The notes: generated by a model not told the origin, from the letters alone. 64,000 nt of DNA from Neisseria mucosa (GCA_003028315.1 CP028150.1:1240001-1304000); one strand, 5' to 3'. Numbered from the stretch's first letter, positions 1 through 8,250 are shown. Made by a program: numbers and translations.

Positions 1-13
1 ATTTGTTGAAGTC

Positions 14-1375
14 TTGGAAATAATCGGCAAATCGATAACAATTTTAGCTTCAGCAGGAGTGATATTAGGCGGCTTTCTTTCCTACAGCTACTTATCTTTC
101 ATCCGGCAGCCAAGTGTTTTTACCGATGCAATATCAAATCCTTCTAGTCTAGCATCTATTTTAATCACATTTGTATTAACAATAATAGCCCTTATTAGCC
201 CATATATTTTCCCTCACATACTTATCCCTTTATCGAAAGATGTTAAACAGGAAAAAATAGCTATTAAAAATCTGCTACCATGCTTATCCATAGCTCCTTT
301 AACATTTATAGCAATAATTACATATATATATTTATCCAATGATCTTCCTAAAATCATATTAGAATATATTTCATATATCGCTATTTTTCTCCCTGTGAGT
401 GTATATTTAATTCAAATAACAATCAAAAACAGGAAAGATATTGAAATTTTTATATTAAAATTTATTTTCTATGCAATATACTACCTAGTATCAGCATTGA
501 TCTTGTTTCCTATAATCATTATTTTTACTATTCCAGCTTTAATTTATTTAATAATATTTTCAAATAATGATATAAAAAATATATATATAATTAAAATTAT
601 TGATTTTTTAAAAAAATTAAAAAATTATTTTTCTAAAAATAAGAATAAAAAAAGAAAAAATAAGATAACAGAGGAAATTACTACATTAATACTCTTTATA
701 ATGATAATTATACTCTCATCTGCTACAACATTTTTATACTCCTTAGTTTTTATAATAATGACTAACGATTGGTTGCCTGGAGAAGAAACTCAATACTTAT
801 ACTTACTTTTTCTCGGCATAATGATGCTATTGAATGTCTTCTTAGTCTCTCGCTTCATTCGCCACCAAAAAAACAATAAAAATGATCATAAGAAAGTTCT
901 TATATTTCCTTGTATGATTGCTTTTTTTTCATTACTCTTGATAGTAATACTATCTGAAAATTTTTCTGTGCGTATGCTTTATCCAGTTCGTTTTACAGAA
1001 ATACCACAAAACTCTTCATGGTATTTATTACACAATAATTTTCAACAAAACAATGGCTTGCAAGAAACTAGTGGGATTGATAAAAATGACTTATTCAAGT
1101 TAAAACAGAAATTTAAATGCTCTGTGCTCTCAGAAAAAGAAAAAGTAGAAAAAGACATTACCTGTTCTTCAATCCCCGAACAACGCAACAACGCCCTATA
1201 CGGCTACATGGCTTGGAACTTAGGCGACACTAAGGTCTTCTGCCCACCAACTGTTGAAAACAACAAAGGAAAAAAGGAAGCCGCAAAATTAGCAACAGAA
1301 TGTATCGTTATCAGTGGGAAATTCCTGCAAATTTTGAATGAAAACTATATTGATATTATGCCCAAAGAGCGTTAA
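14..1375 (+). CDS. AT-rich multi-pass membrane protein, function unknown (5' end may lie outside window)
   Basis: I do not recognise this protein. The reading frame stays open to the window edge; the first start-like codon is a TTG at 14 without a clear ribosome site, so the true start may be upstream. About 453 residues are visible. The first three quarters hold several hydrophobic segments broken by a Lys/Asn-rich stretch around residues 197-222, which suggests a cytoplasmic loop. The last ~125 residues are soluble and contain three cysteines in the visible tail. The gene is strongly AT-rich with long A and T runs up to about 1180 and then returns toward the composition of its neighbours, which suggests a transferred gene. 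It lies directly before rarA, separated by a paired uptake sequence. A toxin-immunity or secretion accessory role is possible but nothing shows it. Confidence 0.7.
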   Translation: MEIIGKSITILASAGVILGGFLSYSYLSFIRQPSVFTDAISNPSSLASILITFVLTIIALISPYIFPHILIPLSKDVKQEKIAIKNLLPCLSIAPLTFIAIITYIYLSNDLPKIILEYISYIAIFLPVSVYLIQITIKNRKDIEIFILKFIFYAIYYLVSALILFPIIIIFTIPALIYLIIFSNNDIKNIYIIKIIDFLKKLKNYFSKNKNKKRKNKITEEITTLILFIMIIILSSATTFLYSLVFIIMTNDWLPGEETQYLYLLFLGIMMLLNVFLVSRFIRHQKNNKNDHKKVLIFPCMIAFFSLLLIVILSENFSVRMLYPVRFTEIPQNSSWYLLHNNFQQNNGLQETSGIDKNDLFKLKQKFKCSVLSEKEKVEKDITCSSIPEQRNNALYGYMAWNLGDTKVFCPPTVENNKGKKEAAKLATECIVISGKFLQILNENYIDIMPKER

Positions 1376-1381
1376 TCCTCC

Positions 1382-1417
1382 TTTCAGACGACCTGCTATA
1401 ATCCACGTCGTCTGAAA
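1382..1417. terminator. Paired uptake sequences, probable terminator
   Basis: Inverted arms TTTCAGACGAC and GTCGTCTGAAA flank a 14-nt loop just after the first gene. The loop contains TATAAT (1397-1402), which could also serve as a -10 box for rarA, though no good -35 is visible. Confidence 0.6.
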
Positions 1418-1439
1418 ACCCTCTTTCACGGAAACCGCC

Positions 1440-2753
1440 ATGTCCGACCTTTTCACCCGCCAACCCGATGCGCCGCTTGCCGAACGCCTGCGCCCGCATA
1501 CGCTTGATGACGTTATCGGGCAGCAGCATTTAATCGGCGAAGGCAAGCCGCTGCGTGTGGCGGTGGAAGGCGGGAAACCGCATTCTATGTTGCTGTGGGG
1601 GCCGCCGGGCGTGGGCAAGACGACGTTGGCGCGGATTTTGGCGCAGAGTTTCAATGCCCAGTTTCTGCCTGTTTCCGCCGTATTCTCCGGCGTGAAGGAC
1701 ATACGCGAGGCAATCGACAAGGCAGAAATCGCCTTGCAGCAGGGACGCGCGACGATTTTGTTTGTCGATGAAGTCCACCGCTTCAACAAGGCGCAGCAGG
1801 ACGCGTTTTTGCCCCATGTCGAAAGCGGTTTGCTGACCTTTATCGGCGCGACTACGGAAAATCCGTCGTTTGAAGTCAATCCCGCGCTGTTGAGCCGCGC
1901 GCAGGTGTATGTTTTGCAATCCTTGTCTTCAGACGACCTCAAGAAACTGATTGCCAAAGTATTGGCATTGCCCGAATACCGGGATTTCACGATTGAAGCC
2001 GATGCGCAGGAGCTGCTCGTCAATACCGCCGACGGCGATGCGCGCAGATTGTTGAATTTATTGGAGCAACTTTTACGCGCCGCCGACACACGTCGTCTGA
2101 AAACCCTGACCGCCGAATTTCTCGCCGACAGCCTCGGCGCGCAAATCCGCCGTTTCGACAAAGGCGGCGAGAGTTTCTACAACCAAATCTCCGCCCTGCA
2201 TAAATCAGTACGCGGTTCGCATCCGAATGCCGCGCTGTATTGGTTCTGCCGTATGCTCGACGGCGGCACCGACCCGCGCTACCTTGCCCGCCGCATCGTG
2301 CGCATGGCGTGGGAGGACATCGGGCTTGCCGACCCGCGCGCCTTCCAAATCGCCAATGATGCCGCCGCCACCTTTGAACGCTTAGGCTCGCCCGAAGGCG
2401 AACTCGCGCTGGCGCAAGCCGTGTTGTACCTTGCCGCCGCCGCGAAATCCAACGCGGGCTACAAGGCATACAACCAAATGCGCCGCTTCGTCAAAGAAAA
2501 CGCCAGCGACGAAGTGCCCGTCCACCTGCGCAACGCCCCGACCAAGTTGATGAAAGAATTGGGCTACGGACGCGAATACCGCTACGCCCACGACGAACCG
2601 AACGCCTACGCCGCCGGCGAAAGCTATATGCCCGACGGCTTGGACGAACCGGATTTCTACCAACCCGTCCCGCGCGGGCTGGAAATCAAAATCGGCGAAA
2701 AGCTGGAATGGTTGAAATCGCTGGATGAGGAAGCGTTGGATAAGCAGAAGTAA
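1440..2753 (+). CDS. rarA: Replication-associated recombination protein A (AAA+ ATPase)
   Basis: RarA/MgsA acts at stalled replication forks as a clamp-loader-like AAA+ ATPase. The 437-residue length fits the family. Walker A is GPPGVGKTT near residues 54-62 and Walker B is DEVHRF near 107-112, followed by the GATTENPSFEV sensor region and a C-terminal tetramerisation region with the SYMPDGL and FYQPVPRGLE signatures typical of the family. The coding sequence contains an uptake sequence read as SSDDLKK (near 1928) and a partial copy near 2090. The start ATG at 1440 follows a GGAAA. The gene is probably transcribed alone. Confidence 0.95.
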   Translation: MSDLFTRQPDAPLAERLRPHTLDDVIGQQHLIGEGKPLRVAVEGGKPHSMLLWGPPGVGKTTLARILAQSFNAQFLPVSAVFSGVKDIREAIDKAEIALQQGRATILFVDEVHRFNKAQQDAFLPHVESGLLTFIGATTENPSFEVNPALLSRAQVYVLQSLSSDDLKKLIAKVLALPEYRDFTIEADAQELLVNTADGDARRLLNLLEQLLRAADTRRLKTLTAEFLADSLGAQIRRFDKGGESFYNQISALHKSVRGSHPNAALYWFCRMLDGGTDPRYLARRIVRMAWEDIGLADPRAFQIANDAAATFERLGSPEGELALAQAVLYLAAAAKSNAGYKAYNQMRRFVKENASDEVPVHLRNAPTKLMKELGYGREYRYAHDEPNAYAAGESYMPDGLDEPDFYQPVPRGLEIKIGEKLEWLKSLDEEALDKQK

Positions 2754-2921
2754 ATGGCGTCTCGCATTTCAGACGACCTGTTCCACAACGACGGTCAAAT
2801 GCTTGTATCGTCAAGCTAATTTGGCTACAATCCGATTTTCCTTTTTCTTGCTGAATAATCGAACACAGAAAAAATCGCGGCTGCTGAACCCGATTTCCGA
2901 AACGAAGTTAGAAAGCAGATA

Positions 2922-3137
2922 ATGGACAATTTAGACCACAGTCGCAGCCGTGCATGGCGGCGGCATCAAGCAAAACGACCCAGCCATCGCGTACACGGCA
3001 AAAACCCTTCTGAGGGTAAGCTCGAGAAAAAGTGGGATTTGATGTATTTCCGCAGGAATAAAGTCAAACGCGCGCAAAAACTGGGCTTTGTTTACCCCTT
3101 CAGGCAGCATGAATTTGAAGCCGAATGGTTTGATTAA
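2922..3137 (+). CDS. Small basic protein, function unknown
   Basis: A 71-residue protein rich in Arg, Lys and His in its first half, with a hydrophobic/aromatic C-terminal part (LGFVYPFRQ, EFEAEWFD). I recognise no domain. Support for a real gene is a complete frame with coherent composition, an AG-rich stretch before the ATG, and a clean hairpin terminator 40 bases after its stop. The basic N-terminus suggests nucleic-acid or ribosome association, which is inference only. Confidence 0.6.
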   Translation: MDNLDHSRSRAWRRHQAKRPSHRVHGKNPSEGKLEKKWDLMYFRRNKVKRAQKLGFVYPFRQHEFEAEWFD

Positions 3138-3175
3138 CTTAAAACACATTTCGACTCAATCGAGATGATTTTCAC

Positions 3176-3201
3176 AAGGCGGATATTTCTCCGCCTTTTT
3201 T
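3176..3201 (+). terminator. Rho-independent terminator
   Basis: Perfect 8-bp stem AAGGCGGA / TCCGCCTT with a 6-nt loop, followed by a T run. It ends only about 7 bases before the next start codon, so that downstream gene either relies on read-through or has a start further in. Confidence 0.8.
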
Positions 3202-3208
3202 AATTTCT

Positions 3209-3535
3209 ATGAACGCACTTTTTATTTGCAGCCGCAACCAATGGCGCAGCCCCACTGCTGAAGCGGTATTCCGACGCTATCCGAACGTACAGACCCGTTC
3301 CGCAGGCACAAGCCCTAACGCACGGCACACCGTTTCCATCAACGACATCGCATGGTCGGATAAGATTTTTGTGATGGAACAAAAGCATAAAAACCGCCTG
3401 TCGGCGCAGTTTCCCCGCGCTTTGCAGCATAAGGAAATCATTGTTTTGGACATTCCTGACGATTACCGCTATATGGACGAAGAATTGATCGAGATATTGA
3501 AGGAAAGCGTCGAGCCGTATTTGTCTGACAGCTAG
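3209..3535 (+). CDS. Small low-molecular-weight tyrosine phosphatase-like protein
   Basis: 108 residues with the P-loop phosphatase signature C-X5-R-S at residues 7-14 (CSRNQWRS), the nucleophile being Cys7. A second conserved patch, DIPDDYRYMDEELIE, carries acidic residues that could act as general acid. The protein is shorter than classical low-molecular-weight phosphatases (about 150 residues) and matches a compact subfamily. The start ATG lies immediately after a terminator and has no visible Shine-Dalgarno site. The IS200/IS605 element begins about 15 bases after its stop, so its 3' untranslated region has been replaced. The substrate is unknown. Confidence 0.75.
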   Translation: MNALFICSRNQWRSPTAEAVFRRYPNVQTRSAGTSPNARHTVSINDIAWSDKIFVMEQKHKNRLSAQFPRALQHKEIIVLDIPDDYRYMDEELIEILKESVEPYLSDS

Positions 3536-3550
3536 CATATAAGGCTCTGA

Positions 3551-3705
3551 TTGACATCCTCCCCTTGCTAAAGCAAGGAGATTCCTACGGCGGTTAGTGA
3601 TGTTCTACCAACTCGCTTCGGTGGGTTCGTGCTGCTGACAACCTGACTGCATTGTTCACTTCACACGCGCTACGGACACGTCCTGCCCTGATTTTTGTTT
3701 TTCAG
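3551..3705 (-). ncRNA. Candidate omega (right-end) RNA of TnpB
   Basis: The minus-strand region after the tnpB stop holds stems expected of a right-end guide scaffold: CCCACCGAAGCGAG-type pairing around 3612-3630 and the terminal CTTGCTTTAGCAAG hairpin at 3563-3578. In known TnpB systems the scaffold ends at the transposon edge and the next ~16-20 nt of flanking DNA become the guide. Here the guide would be read leftward from 3550 into the intergenic space and the phosphatase stop codon. The function is inferred from family knowledge; only the hairpins and position are seen. Confidence 0.55.
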
Positions 3706-4838
3706 GCAGCCTGAATGGCTTGCCCACGTTTTAACACATTGATTGCACCAACAACATCGGCATTGTTTTGATAGCCACACTCTACGCATTCAAAATTCGC
3801 CTGCGTTTGGCGGTTGTCTTTTGTCGTATGTCCACAACTAGGACAACATCGGCTGGTATTTTGTGGTGGAACAGCAAACAAAAACCCACCATTCCAAGCC
3901 AATTTATGCGCTAACTGTCGCCTAAATTCCGCCCAAGACTGGTCTAAAATCGCCCGATTTAAGCCTGATTTCTGTTTCACATTTTTGCCATGTTGTTCAG
4001 CATTACCTTTTGCCGATTTAGACATATTCGCCACTTGCAAATCTTCAACGTACACAATCGCGTGGTTTTTGCTGATTTGGCTGCTGATTTGATGCAAGTA
4101 GTTTTTACGGATATTGCTGATTTTATGGTGCAATTTGGCAATTTTGGCTTTTAACTTTTGCCAATTTTTAGAAAATTTGGTCTTGTTTTTGAAACGTTTT
4201 TGTAGTTTAGCTAATTTGCCTTTTAGGTTCTTAAATGCGTTAATCGGTTCAAAATATTCGCCGTTGGACAAAGTAGCAAAACGAACGATGCCCATATCAA
4301 TACCGATTTCTCCGCCGTTGGGTTTTGGCGTTTCCGTCTCAAATTCTGTTTGAATGGAAACATACCACTTACCGCATTTTTGGCTGACGGTTACATTTTT
4401 CAGGCTGCCTGAAATAGCTCGGCTATTGCGATAACGCACCCAACCTATTTTTGGTAAATAGATACGATTATTTTGTTGTTCCAATTTGCAGCCTTGCGGA
4501 AAGCGAAAACTGTCTTTTTCACCCTTGCGTTTAAATTTTGGAAAGTCCGAACGTTTGGCGAAAAAGTTTTTGAAACTGGCTTCTAAATCTTTCAAAGATT
4601 GCTGCAAAACCTGACTGTGGCAATCTTTTAGCCAAACTAGCTCACGTTTCCATTCAGGCAGCAAATTCGCAATTTTGGCGTAACTGAATTTGAAAGAGTT
4701 ATCTTTTTGATATTGTTCATTTTGATACGCCAAAGCGCGATTGAATACGAAACGCGAACAGCCGCAAAATTGTTTCATTTTGCGGACTTGTGCGCCGTTG
4801 GGTATTAATTCAAATTTGAACGCTTTGAGTATTTGCAT
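3702..4838 (-). CDS. tnpB: TnpB RNA-guided nuclease (IS605 OrfB)
   Basis: 378 residues, the usual TnpB size. The N-terminal FKFELIPNGAQ and FNRALAYQNEQY region is the OrfB helix-turn-helix part. RuvC-like catalytic positions are visible: Asp in GIDMGIVRFA, Glu in YVEDLQVANM and Asp in NADVVGAINVL. A zinc-binding CPSCGH...CVECGY unit lies between the last two. TnpB proteins cut DNA next to a transposon-associated motif using the right-end RNA and thereby retain the element at its donor site. The stop codon overlaps an uptake-like word that differs from the host dialect (3704-3715). All catalytic residues are present, so nuclease activity is plausible. Confidence 0.93.
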   Translation of the reverse strand: MQILKAFKFELIPNGAQVRKMKQFCGCSRFVFNRALAYQNEQYQKDNSFKFSYAKIANLLPEWKRELVWLKDCHSQVLQQSLKDLEASFKNFFAKRSDFPKFKRKGEKDSFRFPQGCKLEQQNNRIYLPKIGWVRYRNSRAISGSLKNVTVSQKCGKWYVSIQTEFETETPKPNGGEIGIDMGIVRFATLSNGEYFEPINAFKNLKGKLAKLQKRFKNKTKFSKNWQKLKAKIAKLHHKISNIRKNYLHQISSQISKNHAIVYVEDLQVANMSKSAKGNAEQHGKNVKQKSGLNRAILDQSWAEFRRQLAHKLAWNGGFLFAVPPQNTSRCCPSCGHTTKDNRQTQANFECVECGYQNNADVVGAINVLKRGQAIQAA

Positions 4839-4882
4839 GGTTTCGTAGATAATGGAATTTTTGATTATTCTACACTTGGTCT

Positions 4883-5299
4883 ATGGAAAAAGAAACCGAT
4901 TTAAGACGTGGTAGACACGTTGTTTTTAACTTACATGTTCATTTAGTCTTTGTCGCAAAATATCGCCGAAAAGTGTTCACAAAAGAAATTTTAGACGATA
5001 TGCGACAAATTTTTGAAAGCGTTTGCACCGATTTTGAGGCACAACTAGTGGAATTTGACGGTGAAAATGACCATGTTCATTTGCTTGTAAACTATCCACC
5101 CAAAGTGTCTATTTCAAAACTCGTGAACAGCTTGAAAGGTGTATCTAGTCGTATGATTAGGCAAAAAAATTATCCCAGTATTCGTGAGAAACTTTGGGGT
5201 GGTGCGTTGTGGTCGCCGTCTTATTTTGCAGGTAGTTGTGGCGGTGCACCTATTTCCATTATTCGGCAATATATTGAGCAGCAAAATACGCCTGACTGA
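4883..5299 (+). CDS. tnpA: TnpA Y1 HUH transposase (IS200-type)
   Basis: 138 residues, typical of the single-strand Y1 transposases. The HUH metal site is HVH in ENDHVHLLVNYPP, and the catalytic tyrosine is probably in IIRQYIEQ near the C-terminus. The YRRKVF and VSSRMIRQ patches are family hallmarks. It would cut and rejoin subterminal hairpins at the element ends through a 5'-phosphotyrosine intermediate. It is divergent from tnpB with a short shared promoter region. The gene appears intact. Confidence 0.93.
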   Translation: MEKETDLRRGRHVVFNLHVHLVFVAKYRRKVFTKEILDDMRQIFESVCTDFEAQLVEFDGENDHVHLLVNYPPKVSISKLVNSLKGVSSRMIRQKNYPSIREKLWGGALWSPSYFAGSCGGAPISIIRQYIEQQNTPD

Positions 5300-5408
5300 A
5301 ATTGAACGTTTTTAGGACTGCTTCGCAGTCCTCGCCTGATATCTCCGCCGTAAACGGCGAAGTTTTACGGCGCATTCGGATAAAAGAAGGTAAAGGGCAT
5401 AAATAAGG

Positions 5409-5437
5409 TTTCAGACGACCCCAAAGGTCGTCTGAAA
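5409..5437. terminator. Paired uptake sequences
   Basis: Short-looped inverted pair TTTCAGACGACC / GGTCGTCTGAAA between the transposon and the receptor gene. It probably marks the pre-insertion intergenic region. Confidence 0.5.
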
Positions 5438-5457
5438 ATCCAATCATCGAAAAGAAA

Positions 5458-5488
5458 AACCGGATTCCCATCAAAGGAATCCGGTTTA
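5458..5488 (-). terminator. Rho-independent terminator of the TonB receptor gene
   Basis: A 12-bp stem AAACCGGATTCC / GGAATCCGGTTT lies 14 bases after the receptor stop on the minus strand and is not built from uptake sequences. Confidence 0.8.
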
Positions 5489-5501
5489 TTTTATTCCAAA
5501 C

Positions 5502-7982
5502 TTAGAAATTCATTCTGACGCCTACGCGGACGGAGCGGCCCGGCAGCGGTGCGATATATTTCAACATGGAGTTTTGCGGACGTGCGGTGCGGTTGGCAAG
5601 GTTGCGCGCATCGACAAACCATTCGGATGTTACCTTGCCGTGTTTGAGCGTATGACTCAAATACGCATCCCACATGGTATAGCCGCCCAACACAGGCTCT
5701 TTGTAGTTGGCAGCCATATGGCCGGTATGTTTGGCAGGACGGTAGCGCGTCAGGCTGCTGCCCACTTGCCAGCCGCCTTTGTTCCATGTCAAACCTGCTC
5801 CGTAGCGGGAAACAGGCATATTGGGCATGTAATAGCCGTTGTTGCGGACGCGGCTGCCGTGTTCTAAGGAAGTGTTGCGCTCGTCGTCCAAATCGGCGCG
5901 GTTGTGTACGAAATCGCCGAAAAGTCGTGCTTCCAATGTGCCGTATTTGTTCAGGTCAAACCACTGATTCAATTCCAACTCTAAACCGTGAAGTTGGGTA
6001 TTGCCGGCGCGCCAATATTTGGTTGGAAGGCGTTGACCGCCATCGTGTGCCGCATCGACCAAGAAAGCATAATCTTTGAATTGGGTTCTGTACCAGCTTG
6101 CGCGAAGCCGTCCGTCTTTCCAACCGAATTCGCTGTTAAATTCCCAAGTTCTGGCGGTTTCAGGACGGAGGACATCGACCGCCCAGTGTGATTCGGCAGC
6201 CATCAGGGCATAGTGATCGCCGCCTGCGTACAACTCATTGACTTCAGGAGCGCGTTGCGAACGGCTGTATCGTGCGCCCAGCTTCCAGAAGTCAAATAAA
6301 TCCACGCCTATACCGGCATGATAATGGTTCAAGCTGTATTTCAGACGACCCCGCTCTTCCAAACCTTTGACTGTCGAGCTGTTGCGTCCAGGTTTGTAAT
6401 CGCCGATATCGACCGAGTGGCGAACCTGTCCGTGCCGCCAGCCCAACGAAGCATCCCAGTTTTTCCACTTGAAGTTTTCCAACGCGAAAATACCGTATTC
6501 TTTGCTGTCGGTATCAGGCAGATAGGCGTAGTTTCCGGTACGTTTGCCGTTGATACCGGAAGATTCCGTGCTGCGCTGTTTCCAATCCGCGCCCAGCGTA
6601 CCTTTCAGCCAAGAGTCAACTTTGTGGTTAAACTCCAAACGGCTCTGGAAGGTTTTGCTGTCCAGCGTTTGCATTTTGGTATCGCCTAAATATTCTGAGG
6701 TAGGCGTTTGCGTATAAGCAGCTTGGAACTTGATGTTCTCTATCCACTGAGCCAACGGACGGTACATGGCCTCAGCCTGCCAACGGGTTTGCTGGGCGCG
6801 CACGGAGGCATACTCGCGTCCGGTTTTGTTAGAAGAGCCGCCATGATGATTGTGTCCGGATGAAGCAAAATTGTAATAGCCGAATCCGGCAATGCCTGAT
6901 TTGCTTAAGAAGCGGCTGACAGACAAACCGACATAGCTGCGCTCGCCGATATGGCTCAAACCGAAAGCAAAGTTCTGATTGCTCAAGTGGCTGTTTTTTA
7001 GACGACCTTTTTCAACAGGCATATCATCCTTCATGGCATTGACGACCTTAATCCTGCGATCTTTGCTGCCGTCGTAAAGCGGATTCTCTACCCAATCGCC
7101 CCAAGATGGCTTATTCACTTTGTACAGCTCAGACTCGTCAGGCTCCGACCCATCGTTATAGCGTTTCCACTGGGCGATAAAAGCCGGAATATCTTTCGCG
7201 ACATAACGGAAATGGCCTTTATTTAAAGTCTCGCTAATGTCCGGGGTAACCTGACATGCCCACATCAGACGCGAGCTGTAAATATTAGAAGGATCGTAAC
7301 AGGCTGCCGGCTTGGAATCGCCGGGGATGCGGTAATCATCCGAATGGGTGTCCGCGCCCGACAAATGCCAAGCCACATTGCCTACCTTACCGTTTAATTT
7401 GAACGCGGCGACGCGCGGCGTATTGTAACCGCCGCTCACTTCCACTTTGCCGCCCACGTCTTTTTCAGGCAGTTGGCTCGCAATCACGCCTGTATCGACA
7501 TCGACCGCACCGCCAATCGCATTACCGCCATACAGTACAGAAGCCGATGATTTCAAAATGGTAATTTTTTCCGCCATAAACGGATTGACCATCAACGGCA
7601 AATCAGGGCTTAAAGAAGAAGCGTCCGAAATACCCAATCCATTTTCACTGACATACACGCGCGAACCGCTCAAACTGCGGATTTGCGGCACGCCCGTATT
7701 CGGACCGTAAGCGTTGTTTTGAACGCCGGAGACTTGTTCCACAGTCTGTCCGAGCGATACGGCGCGCTTCGTCTTCAGATCATTCGTGGTCAAGACTTCA
7801 CCGTTTTTCAGGTAGTCTTTTGCCCCAGGCTGCAAACGCCAGTTGTTAGAAGGTGCTTTTCCACTGACTTTAACTTCAGGCAAATCCACCTGTTGAACAT
7901 CATCCGCAAACACTTGTCCTGAAAAAACAGCCAAAACAGCACACAACATTTTATTTTTATTGAAAAAGATATTTTGTTTCAC
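5502..7982 (-). CDS. TonB-dependent outer-membrane receptor
   Basis: 826 residues with a signal peptide (basic start, hydrophobic core, cleavage near VFA-DD at residue 26), a PEVKVSG TonB-box-like segment at 35-41, a plug domain (about 70-165) and a long beta-barrel ending in a C-terminal Phe, as outer-membrane barrels do. A loop with GHNHHGG at 376-382 and two cysteines (228 and 243) in an extracellular-loop region recall the His- and Cys-containing loops of the zinc receptor ZnuD, but overall it does not read as ZnuD itself. The substrate is probably a metal or metal complex, by inference. A Fur-like palindrome lies about 35 bp upstream. The gene is transcribed alone. Confidence 0.88.
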   Translation of the reverse strand: MKQNIFFNKNKMLCAVLAVFSGQVFADDVQQVDLPEVKVSGKAPSNNWRLQPGAKDYLKNGEVLTTNDLKTKRAVSLGQTVEQVSGVQNNAYGPNTGVPQIRSLSGSRVYVSENGLGISDASSLSPDLPLMVNPFMAEKITILKSSASVLYGGNAIGGAVDVDTGVIASQLPEKDVGGKVEVSGGYNTPRVAAFKLNGKVGNVAWHLSGADTHSDDYRIPGDSKPAACYDPSNIYSSRLMWACQVTPDISETLNKGHFRYVAKDIPAFIAQWKRYNDGSEPDESELYKVNKPSWGDWVENPLYDGSKDRRIKVVNAMKDDMPVEKGRLKNSHLSNQNFAFGLSHIGERSYVGLSVSRFLSKSGIAGFGYYNFASSGHNHHGGSSNKTGREYASVRAQQTRWQAEAMYRPLAQWIENIKFQAAYTQTPTSEYLGDTKMQTLDSKTFQSRLEFNHKVDSWLKGTLGADWKQRSTESSGINGKRTGNYAYLPDTDSKEYGIFALENFKWKNWDASLGWRHGQVRHSVDIGDYKPGRNSSTVKGLEERGRLKYSLNHYHAGIGVDLFDFWKLGARYSRSQRAPEVNELYAGGDHYALMAAESHWAVDVLRPETARTWEFNSEFGWKDGRLRASWYRTQFKDYAFLVDAAHDGGQRLPTKYWRAGNTQLHGLELELNQWFDLNKYGTLEARLFGDFVHNRADLDDERNTSLEHGSRVRNNGYYMPNMPVSRYGAGLTWNKGGWQVGSSLTRYRPAKHTGHMAANYKEPVLGGYTMWDAYLSHTLKHGKVTSEWFVDARNLANRTARPQNSMLKYIAPLPGRSVRVGVRMNF

Positions 7983-8017
7983 CGTTCATCCTTTTTAGAT
8001 AACACATCACGAAAGGC

Positions 8018-8036
8018 GATATGATATATCATTTTC
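8018..8036. promoter_or_regulatory. Candidate Fur-like operator before the TonB receptor
   Basis: The 19-mer matches the classical Fur consensus at about 12 of 19 positions by eye and contains the perfect palindrome ATGATATATCAT (8021-8032). It sits about 35-55 bp before the receptor start, where an operator would overlap the promoter. A zinc-type (Zur) box is the alternative. Confidence 0.35.
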
Positions 8037-8143
8037 TTTACCTAGAATGCGGATAACTTTATCTTTCTTTATGAACTTTGATTTTTGTCAATAGTTACAA
8101 AGAATGGTAAAAATTCTATTAAGTACACATAAAGAATTAATTA

Positions 8144-8250
8144 TATAGTGGATTAAATTTAAATCAGGACAAGGCGACGAAGCCGCAGACAGTACAGATA
8201 GTACGGCAAGGCGAGGTAACGCCGTCCTGGTTTAAAGTTAATCCACTATA
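8144..8250. repeat. Correia-type element, short (internally deleted) form
   Basis: About 107 bp bounded by TATAGTGGATTAA-type inverted ends, with the conserved inner CAGGACAAGGCGACGAAGCC segment. It lacks the roughly 50-bp middle portion present in the copy at 46658-46812. Correia elements are small non-autonomous Neisseria repeats that can carry promoter and processing signals. It lies about 160 bp upstream of the TonB receptor start. Confidence 0.92.

Larger units (their letters stand above)
3551..5335. mobile_element. IS200/IS605-family element with divergent tnpA and tnpB
   Basis: Divergent tnpB (minus) and tnpA (plus) share a 44-bp intergenic region. The tnpB side ends near 3551 with a CCTTGC/GCAAGG stem (3563-3578) followed on the minus strand by GGGGAGGATGTCAA, typical of these ends as I remember them. 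The tnpA side carries a hairpin AGGACTG/CAGTCCT at 5314-5332 and a further CGCCG/CGGCG hairpin at 5346-5359. Such elements have no terminal inverted repeats and make no target duplication, so the outer limit on the tnpA side is uncertain by some tens of bases. Both genes are intact, so the element may be active. Confidence 0.85.

Noticed and set aside
1289..2161. 290-codon frame antisense to rarA
   Set aside because: Shadow of rarA; runs over the intergenic uptake pair.
2725..2922. 65-codon frame overlapping the end of rarA
   Set aside because: It starts inside rarA and translates an uptake sequence (FQTTCS); no ribosome site.
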